Shown: in pieces, positions 46,663-54,400 of the stretch
Numbering within the stretch: the first letter of the stretch is position 1
Layout: every line of letters starts with the position of its first letter
Assembly: GCF_007855645.1 (NCBI RefSeq)
Contig: NZ_CP042264.1
Coordinates: 259,282 to 323,281, forward strand
From: Qingshengfaniella alkalisoli
GTDB lineage: Bacteria; Pseudomonadota; Alphaproteobacteria; Rhodobacterales; Rhodobacteraceae
DNA length: 64,000 nucleotides
Reading direction: 5' to 3'
Made by a program: the position numbers and the translations under genes
Notes under the pieces: generated by a model
Told to the model about the DNA's origin: nothing
The model's input: the letters and a program-made list of their open reading frames with translations, nothing else
Databases searched by the model: none

Positions 46663-47109
46663 TCAATCGTCGATGTCCAGTTCAAGCAAACGTCCGTCGA
46701 AGGTGAACTCCGCCTCGAATTCCTGACCATTGGCTAAATATCCTTCGATCTCGATCTTGTCGCGATCGTCGATGTCCAGCGTCTTGACATGCGCATCGAC
46801 GGGAAACTGGTCATGTTCCAGAACTGCTTGCGGGATCAGACTGCTTACGGCAGAAATCGGCAACCCCTCACGGCTTTCGACATCAACTTCCTCGATTTCG
46901 CCATCGCGATCGAACTCGATTTCCACCGGCACACCATCCGCAGTAACCCCATGCAGATCATCCCCGTAATAGTGATGCCGTTCGGTGATCTGCTCCAACC
47001 CCAATGCCTTGACGAACGGGTGGTCTGCGGGCGTCTTGGATTGCGCCAAAGCGCCGGTTACGGAGAACCCTGCCAGGGTGGCAATCAGGATATAAGTAGT
47101 TGTCTTCAT
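46663..47109 (-). CDS. small acidic exported protein, PepSY-like
   Basis: 148 residues from the ATG at 47109, preceded by AAGGA. Signal peptide about 1-23 (TYILIATLAGFSVTGALAQ). The mature protein is very acidic and seems to contain two related beta units (VPVEIEFDRDGEIEEVDVES and GQEFEAEFTFDGRLLELDID), resembling PepSY domains. Such proteins bind or inhibit partners in the periplasm; the role here is unknown. Confidence 0.72.
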   Translation of the reverse strand: MKTTTYILIATLAGFSVTGALAQSKTPADHPFVKALGLEQITERHHYYGDDLHGVTADGVPVEIEFDRDGEIEEVDVESREGLPISAVSSLIPQAVLEHDQFPVDAHVKTLDIDDRDKIEIEGYLANGQEFEAEFTFDGRLLELDIDD

Positions 47110-47404
47110 GGGATGTTCCTTGTCAGGCAAGATCGCTAATACCCTATCTGAATGCGATAGAGGTATACAATATGGGGTCAGATCCCAGTTTGGCATACAC
47201 CTTATGATAGCACACTTCCGCCCGTCTTCGATGGACAGTGCCCGGTCCTCGCCAAAACTACCATATTCGAAAATCCCAAAATATCTGAGCCCAGAGCGGG
47301 CACGAACCGGTTATGTTATATTGTCCCTGAACATCCAGATAGTGGCCACGCGCTCCGACGCGTTGCAATGTCGGCGACGTGTTGAGTGTTTACAGCGCGC
47401 GGGC

Positions 47405-48061
47405 TTAACGACCGGTGCCCAACCGGAAAAAACCAACAAAGTTCTGTGCTTGTTCCAAGTCGCCCCTTACACGGACGATCTCTTGCGCTATAAGATCTGA
47501 CAGCGGTGTGTGGCCATAAACAGCCCTGGCCATGTTGTTGCCGCTGCCGGACAGCACGAATGGTGCATCAGGTCGCGCGACCGCCGTGGTTCGCAAACGC
47601 CCCCCTTCCAGACGCATTTCGAAAGCTTCACTGTCAAAATCGAACCCCGCCAATGCTTCATCGTCCGCGGCCAACCCCTCGACGATGTTGACACGCATTG
47701 AGATCATCAGTGCGGAAGGGCTGATGAAACGGCTAGGGTCGTGCCCCGGCAGAACCAGCCCCCACCGGCACAGCTCGTCAAGTACCGGCATCAACTGCCG
47801 CCCCAGATCGGTCAGCGTATAGATGCCCAATCGATCATCATGATCCACCACACCGCCCTGCCCCAATTGGGACAATCGGCCCGTCAGAACACTCGCCGAG
47901 ATTCCCGGCAAACCAGCGCGGATCATCTGGAACCGCTTCGGTGCGAACATCAACTCGCGAACCACAAGCAACGCCCAGCGGTCACCGATCACGTTCAGTG
48001 CATGCGCAGCCAGACATCCTTCATCATATCGCATTCGCGAAAATTTGCCGCCTTCAGTCAT
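47405..48061 (-). CDS. HxlR family transcriptional regulator
   Basis: 218 residues. Winged-helix domain (about 12-100) with the HxlR pattern NVIGDRWALLVVRELMFAPK and GISASVLTGRLSQLGQGGVV, then a C-terminal extension (about 110-210) that looks like an SCP2-type ligand domain. The near-N-terminal cysteine (C16) is common in redox- or electrophile-sensing HxlR proteins. It is divergent from the DUF1428-GST-VOC cluster and probably controls it. Confidence 0.88.
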   Translation of the reverse strand: MTEGGKFSRMRYDEGCLAAHALNVIGDRWALLVVRELMFAPKRFQMIRAGLPGISASVLTGRLSQLGQGGVVDHDDRLGIYTLTDLGRQLMPVLDELCRWGLVLPGHDPSRFISPSALMISMRVNIVEGLAADDEALAGFDFDSEAFEMRLEGGRLRTTAVARPDAPFVLSGSGNNMARAVYGHTPLSDLIAQEIVRVRGDLEQAQNFVGFFRLGTGR

Positions 48062-48153
48062 GTTTAAAAACTATCAGTTGTTTTTTAGAACCACAAGTGG
48101 CACGTTCAACAAATAAGGGATTCGTTACGTCAAGTTGTGCGAAGGAGAATTGA

Positions 48154-48879
48154 ATGGCCTACTACACCGGTATGATCGCGGCAGTACCGACCGCGAACAA
48201 GCAAGCATACACCGAACACGCGCAGCAATCATGGGGGATGTTCAAGTCATATGGCGCGACCCGTATTGTAGAAACATGGGGTGTCGATGTGCCGAAAGGA
48301 AAGGTCAACGATTTCTATGGCGCCGTGCAAGCAAAACCGGATGAGACGATCGTATTTTCTTGGATCGCATGGCCGGACAAGGCGACTGCTGACGCTGCCT
48401 GGCAGAAGATGCAGGACGATCCGGCGATGGCCAACCTCCCGGAAATGCCATTCGACGCCAAACGCATGATCTTCGGTGGCTTTGCCCCGATCTATGAACG
48501 CGGCGAACACACAGGTGGTGGATATTACTCGGGCTTCACGCTTGCGGTGCCAAGTCAGAACAAGGCCGCCTATATCGACATGGCCGAACATGGCTGGCAG
48601 ATGTTCAAGAAGGGCGGCGCTCTCGGAGCAATCGAGGCGTGGGGCGAAGACGTCCCCCATGGAAAACAAACCGACTTCTACCGCGCCACAAAAGCTGAAG
48701 ACGGCGAGATACCAGTTTTCAGCTGGGTGTCCTGGCCTGATCGCGCCACCTGCGACGCCGCCGCCAAGGCCATGGAGGCCGAAATGGAAGGTCAAGAGAT
48801 GCCCGAGATGCCGTTCGACGGCATGCGCATGATGTGGGCAGGGTTCGAACCCATCTTCGATTCCGGAGGCAAGGCATGA
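48154..48879 (+). CDS. tandem DUF1428 protein
   Basis: 241 residues made of two DUF1428 repeats, about 1-113 and 121-237. Each contains the same landmarks: YYTGMIAAVPTANKQAYTEH and YYSGFTLAVPSQNKAAYIDM; ETWGVDVPKGKVNDFYGAV and EAWGEDVPHGKQTDFYRAT; FSWIAWPDKATADAAW and FSWVSWPDRATCDAAA; and MPFDAKRMIFGGFAPI and MPFDGMRMMWAGFEPI. Single-domain DUF1428 proteins are about 115-120 residues, so this is an internal duplication. The fold is a ferredoxin-like dimer of unknown activity. The stop overlaps the GST start (ATGA). Confidence 0.9.
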   Translation: MAYYTGMIAAVPTANKQAYTEHAQQSWGMFKSYGATRIVETWGVDVPKGKVNDFYGAVQAKPDETIVFSWIAWPDKATADAAWQKMQDDPAMANLPEMPFDAKRMIFGGFAPIYERGEHTGGGYYSGFTLAVPSQNKAAYIDMAEHGWQMFKKGGALGAIEAWGEDVPHGKQTDFYRATKAEDGEIPVFSWVSWPDRATCDAAAKAMEAEMEGQEMPEMPFDGMRMMWAGFEPIFDSGGKA

Positions 48880-49550
48880 CGGTCACACTTTACACACTGG
48901 ATTGGGTGCCTGAATTTCCGCGCGGGCTGGTCCGCGACTTGCGCGTTCGTTGGGTTCTTGAGGAAACCGGCAGACCTTACGAGGTCGCCACCGTGCCCTT
49001 GGAGCCCAAAAGCGACGCACACCGCCAGATGCAACCCTTCGCGCAAGTGCCCATCATTCGTGACGGCGATGTGACCCTGTTCGAAAGCGGCGCTATCGTC
49101 CTATATCTCGCCGAAGGAACGCCGCTTCTGCCCGAAGCAAAACGGATCGAGATCGTGCAGTGGCTGTTCGCCGCGCTGAATACCGTCGAGATGGCGGGGA
49201 TGCACTGGATGCAACTCGTCTTGGCCAAGCGGATGCCGGACGTTTTCGGTGCCGTTCCCGATGACGATGTGATCGCTAGCGGCCAGCGCTGGGTGAATTC
49301 GCATCTCGACGCGATGGAGCATCAGCTTTCAACCCGCGATTGGGTCTTCGGCGATTTCAGCGCGGCCGATATCATCATGGCCGACGTGCTGCGTATGCTG
49401 GGCCAGGAAGACCTGTTGGCCGGTCGTCCGGCACTGGCTGACTATGTCTCGCGCGCCACCGACCGGCCCGCGTTCAAAAAGGCGATGACAGATCACATGG
49501 CCCATTGGAAAGCGGCGGATATGGCGCGGAGGGTGACCGAACCACTGTGA
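48876..49550 (+). CDS. glutathione S-transferase family protein
   Basis: 224 residues from the ATG at 48876, overlapping the DUF1428 gene by four bases. N-terminal thioredoxin-like domain with PFAQVPIIRDGDVTLFESGA (cis-proline and Glu-Ser glutathione contacts) and a helical C-terminal domain with WVFGDFSAADIIMADVLRML. Probable detoxification enzyme with unknown electrophile. Coupling to DUF1428 and VOC genes suggests a shared substrate stress. Confidence 0.9.
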   Translation: MTVTLYTLDWVPEFPRGLVRDLRVRWVLEETGRPYEVATVPLEPKSDAHRQMQPFAQVPIIRDGDVTLFESGAIVLYLAEGTPLLPEAKRIEIVQWLFAALNTVEMAGMHWMQLVLAKRMPDVFGAVPDDDVIASGQRWVNSHLDAMEHQLSTRDWVFGDFSAADIIMADVLRMLGQEDLLAGRPALADYVSRATDRPAFKKAMTDHMAHWKAADMARRVTEPL

Positions 49551-49583
49551 CCAACACAAGTTACCTTTGATGGAGAATTTGCA

Positions 49584-50393
49584 ATGTCAGACAAGTTTCA
49601 TGGCACGCCCTGTTGGTATGAACTGGCAACATCCAAGGGCAAACTGGCGGCGGCCGGAAAGTTCTATTCGGAGATTTTCGGCTGGCAGATAGCAGACTCC
49701 GGTATGCCTGGTTTCACCTACCATCTGGCCAAATTCGACGGTGACATGGTGGCCGGGTTAATGGAAATACCCGAAGATGTAGCGGGCATGCCACCCAACT
49801 GGATGATCTATTTTTCGGTCGCAGATGCTGATCAATTCGTAGCCGATGCCAAGGCTGCCGGGGCAAGTGTCCATCGTGAACCGGCCGATATTCCCCAGAC
49901 CGGTCGTTTCGCTATCCTATCCGACCCCCAGGGTGCAGCGTTCGGCATCCTGCAACCTGATCTCAGCAATATGTCCGAGGCGGAGATCGCAAAGGCCGAA
50001 GCGGGCGAGGCCGCGTTCAATCAGCGAAAGTCCGGCCATGGCCACTGGCACGAATTGATGTCCAGCGATCCGGATGCCGGGTTTGCCTTTTATTCTGGAC
50101 TTCTCGGCTGGACCAAAGGCGAAGCGATGGACATGGGTGATATGGGAACCTACCAACTCTTCCGTCACAAGGGGACAGATATCGGCGGAATGATGGGCCT
50201 CGGCGAAGCGCTGGTACCCAATTGGCTGCCGTATTTTGGTGTGGATGGCAGTGTTGCTACGAAGATCGACGAGATCAAGAATGCGGGTGGAGCCATCCAT
50301 CACGGTCCAATCGAAGTTCCCGGCCCTGCCTGGATCGCGGTCGCACAAGACCCTCACGGTGCCTGGTTCGCAGTGACCGGGCCGGAAAAATGA
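49584..50393 (+). CDS. tandem VOC (glyoxalase-fold) protein
   Basis: 269 residues with two VOC domains, about 5-125 and 150-268. The first has GTPCWYELATSKGKLAAAGK, FYSEIFGWQI and ILSDPQGAAFGILQP; the second GHWHELMSSDPDAGFAFYSG, LLGWTKGE and VAQDPHGAWFAVTGP. Such two-domain proteins include hydroxylases and glyoxalase-like enzymes, but the function cannot be named. Last gene of the DUF1428-GST-VOC cluster, 33 bases after the GST. Confidence 0.88.
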   Translation: MSDKFHGTPCWYELATSKGKLAAAGKFYSEIFGWQIADSGMPGFTYHLAKFDGDMVAGLMEIPEDVAGMPPNWMIYFSVADADQFVADAKAAGASVHREPADIPQTGRFAILSDPQGAAFGILQPDLSNMSEAEIAKAEAGEAAFNQRKSGHGHWHELMSSDPDAGFAFYSGLLGWTKGEAMDMGDMGTYQLFRHKGTDIGGMMGLGEALVPNWLPYFGVDGSVATKIDEIKNAGGAIHHGPIEVPGPAWIAVAQDPHGAWFAVTGPEK

Positions 50394-50429
50394 CATCTCG
50401 CGAGCGATCGGGGCATCCATGACCACCGC

Positions 50430-51329
50430 TCAGTCACGTTTGGCGACGGCCTCCGCGCCGTGGCGCAGGATCTGCGCGGCGGTCGAGAAGGCCTTTATCT
50501 CTGGCACATGACGTCGATCACGTCGCAACAGAACATATTCGACGAACGACGTCTTGCCCCGCCTCGCTTTGACGGGTGCATAGCCTAGTCGAGGATCCGG
50601 GGGGCATTCGGATTCAGAGAAGAAGGAAATACCAAGGCCATTTGCCACGGCCTCTCGGACAACTTCAGCGCCCTCGATTTCAATGACACGCCCGGGGACC
50701 AGATCATTCGAGCCCATGGCCCGTTCGATCAAGGCGCGTGTTCTGGATTGTTTTTCACGTAGGATGATCGTCTGCTCCGAAACCAGTTCAAGAGGAAAGA
50801 CGGAATTTCTGACCAGACCAGACCCTGCGGGAAAACACGCGAACAGTCGTTCAATTCCGAAAGGAAGGATTTCCAGTGACGTGCCCACCAGCGGCTCCAC
50901 CACGACACCAACGTCAGCGCGCAGTGCCATCAGTGCTTCTACAGCATCATCAACGCTGGCTTTGCGAATCGAGACGTCGATGTCTGGATGCTCGTTCAAC
51001 AGGTGACGGACAATTCTTACGGCAATCGGAGGCGAGTCACTGACCACGCGCAGCCGGCCGGCTGCCGATTTGGGACGCAAGGTGAGGATATTTTCTATCG
51101 CATCAACCTGCTCCATTAATCTATCGGTTACATTTGCAAGCTCCCGCCCCGTTTCGGTCAAGGCCAGGCCACGCCCCCGTTTTTCAAACAGCCTGAGACC
51201 GTATCGCCCCTCTAGTCCTTTGAGATGTTGGGAAACGGTCGGTTGTGAAAGCCCCATGATCTCGGCCGCCCGGCCGACGCTGCCCTCCCGGGCCACCAGA
51301 TGAAAAGCACGGATCTGCTGGTAATGCAT
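50430..51329 (-). CDS. LysR family transcriptional regulator
   Basis: 299 residues. N-terminal helix-turn-helix (IRAFHLVAREGSVGRAAEIM, GLSQPTVSQHLKGLEGRYGL) and LysR substrate domain (GRLRVVSDSPPIAVRIVRHL). It resembles regulators next to 2-aminoethylphosphonate genes in some proteobacteria, but that is only a hunch. It is divergent from the large secreted phosphoesterase gene and convergent with the VOC gene; either could be its target. Confidence 0.92.
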   Translation of the reverse strand: MHYQQIRAFHLVAREGSVGRAAEIMGLSQPTVSQHLKGLEGRYGLRLFEKRGRGLALTETGRELANVTDRLMEQVDAIENILTLRPKSAAGRLRVVSDSPPIAVRIVRHLLNEHPDIDVSIRKASVDDAVEALMALRADVGVVVEPLVGTSLEILPFGIERLFACFPAGSGLVRNSVFPLELVSEQTIILREKQSRTRALIERAMGSNDLVPGRVIEIEGAEVVREAVANGLGISFFSESECPPDPRLGYAPVKARRGKTSFVEYVLLRRDRRHVPEIKAFSTAAQILRHGAEAVAKRD

Positions 51330-51449
51330 TTATAAAACCAATCAGTGAGCGATGGAATTCGTATTTGTTCTATGACTCCGACTGGCGCAAGCCTGTTCCA
51401 GCATATTTTCGCCGTGCGTTGGCATGGGCAAACACAGTGGAGTCGCAGC

Positions 51450-54400
51450 ATGACATTGGACCTTTCTGCCCACAGCCTGGGTACGACCGGGGAGTTCGGA
51501 ATTCCCGGTATTCAGGGAACCGAGATTCCTGTTCTTGCTTTTGAAAAGCCGACGGATACCCAAGCGGTGACATTGCTTCCCGAAAGCGATGTTGCGATCG
51601 ATGAATGGGTGCTGGGACTGGACGTCTATATCCCGGAACATTCGGGCACCTACACTGCCCTGTTGCAGACGGGCGACGGCGATGCCGATCTGTTCCTGAA
51701 AAAGTCGGGTGATAACGCCGGAATTGGAACCATGGGCGACTATGCTGGCAAGGTGCCTTTCGACGAGTGGATACGCGTGGTTCTGTCCGTCTCGGTAGAA
51801 GACAGCGACACGGTCATGCGGAAATTCGTGAACGGAACACTGGTCGGCACCCAGAACCTGGGCGCAACTGACCGCTGGGCGATAGACCCTGAGAACGGCT
51901 TGCGGTTGTTTACGGACAATAATGGAGAGACAGGCGCCGGCTATGTCTCGTCGATCTTCTTCACCAGCGAACCGCCAGAAGCTTCAGAGCTGGAAGGACT
52001 TGTCTCTACCCGGCCCGTGCCGACCACAGATGGCTTCTTTGCCCAAAGCCCGGCTGGGGGCTCCGTTGAGATCAACTTCGACGACGAAACCGTGAATGTC
52101 AGCTATGGCGATGCCGCCGTTATACTTGAAGGATCGGACTATCGTACCCCCGTGACCGTGGGCGATAGCAAGATTGGATACGCCTCGCAGTTCGATATCG
52201 CGGAACCGGGCGAAGACATACCGGTCCTGAACTACGCCGCCTTTGAAAGTTCCGAAGGATTGCACGTCAACCTGCCCGAAAACAATGGCGACCTGACCAG
52301 CTTTACCCTTGTCTGGGACATCATGATCACGGCGACCAATGGCTACCAGTCACTCCTGCAGATCGATCCGGCCAATACGAACGACGGCGACTTCTTCATC
52401 AATAGCAACGGCGGAATTGGTATAAACAGCAACTATACCGGCCATGTACCAACAGGAGATTGGGCGCGCATCGTGCTGACCGTCGAGGACCTGGGCAATG
52501 GAAGTTCCAAACTGTCCAAATATATCGACGGGGAATTTGTCGGCACACAAACCATGCCAACGTCACGGTACACTCTGGACGCCGATAAGGGCCTTCTTCT
52601 GATGGCCGACGAAAACGGCGAGGTCGGCTCGGGGTATCTGTCCCATTTCGGCATCGCAGGCTCTGCCTTGACCGAGGCCGAAATCGTGGCGCTGGGAACG
52701 GTCGATGGGGACGGTCCATTCGCCGATGCGGACGGGTTAGGTCAACTCGGGTTTGACGGCTACACACCCACCCCCGAATTCGGCTTGGGAAGCGCCGAGT
52801 TGATCGAGGATGTTCCGCTGCCGCCAGAGACTGAGCTGGCCCAGATCAAAGACATGCTTGTGACACCCGGCACCGACACCATCACGTATGATCTTGAGGC
52901 GGTGTTCGGCGATGGAGCCCATAGTTTTTCTGTGACAAACACCAATGGCGATGCGGTCAGTGCGGCTATCGAGAACGGTATGCTGAGCCTGTCATTCGAC
53001 GAATACGGCCTTTCGGATCTTGTCGTAACGGCCATCGGCCCGAACGGCGAAGAGCTGAACGACAACATACGTATTCGCGTCGCGGGCGAAGGTGCCTATA
53101 CAATCGCGATCCTTCCGGACACACAGGATTACACGTCGAACGGCAGCATTGCACAAAGCTTCCTGGACATGACCGGGTGGCTGGCCGACAACGCCGCCAA
53201 CAAGGGTATCGGCTTTGTCACGCATGTCGGAGACATCACCCAATGGGCCACCGACTCGCAGTTCACATTTGCACGTGAAGCAATGGATGTCCTTCGCGAT
53301 GCTGGCATTCCGTTCTCGGTTCTGCCGGGCAACCACGATATCGGGGCGGGTGGTTCCTCGAACGTGCGCGACACCGACAACTACAACGAAGCGTTCTCGA
53401 CCTCCTACATGTCCGAGGACGCGACATATGGCGGTGTCTACGACCAGGAACCCGACCGCTACGACAACAACTATCACCTGTGGGACGCGCCGGACGGCAC
53501 TGGTTGGATCTTCCTCAACCTCGAATTCGGACCGCGCGACGATGTTCTTCGCTGGGCGGATGAGATTCTGACCGAGTTCGGTGACCGCAAGGCGATGATC
53601 ACAACCCACAGCTACAACAGCTTCGCCGGGCGGCACGATCCGTTGGGCGGGCCACTGGAAGCTGAAGGGGCTGGCTACAATTATGGCCTGGGCAACGACG
53701 CCGAAGGATCGTGGGACGGCGAAGAAATCTGGCGCGACGTTATCGCCAGCCATCCGAATGTCGTCTTTACAGCGGGCGGCCACATCTTCGGTGACGGGGC
53801 CGAGACAGTCGTATCCTACAACGACTATGGCAACGCGGTTTACCAGTTCCTCGTCAACTACCAGAACGGGGTTGCGAACGAAGCTAATCAGGGCGGCGGC
53901 GGTGGTAATGGCGCGATCCGTCTAGTGACCGTCGACCCCGAGAACGACGCGGTCTACACCGAAACCTACTTTACCGATGAAGAAGACTATTTCGAGGGTT
54001 ATCGCGGCAGCGAGGAAGAAAGCCGTGACGGGCTGACCGGCGACTACAAGGGCCATCAGGAAGAGTTCGAGAATGCCAATATCGGCGAACGCGAGGCGCT
54101 GGCCGAGGCGGACGCGGGCCACGATCAACTGATTGGCGCACAACAAGGCGCAACCTCGGCGACAGTCATGCTGTCTGCGTATGGAACAACCAACCCCAAA
54201 GATGACATCGTTTCCTGGGTCTGGACTGATCGTGATGGCAACGTCGTCGCTCAGGGCGCTGAAACGCAAACGGAGCTCGGCGCCGGAATTCACGACCTGA
54301 CGCTGACGGTAACCACCTCTGAAGGTGTTATCAGTTCAGATGACACGCGCGTGATCGTAAAGACGGACGCTGTGCATCTGGTCGAAACCTTCAACGATGG

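Noticed and set aside
52992..53783. 263-codon minus-strand frame inside the phosphoesterase domain
   Set aside because: The plus strand encodes intact metal-binding motifs there. The minus product has no recognisable features.
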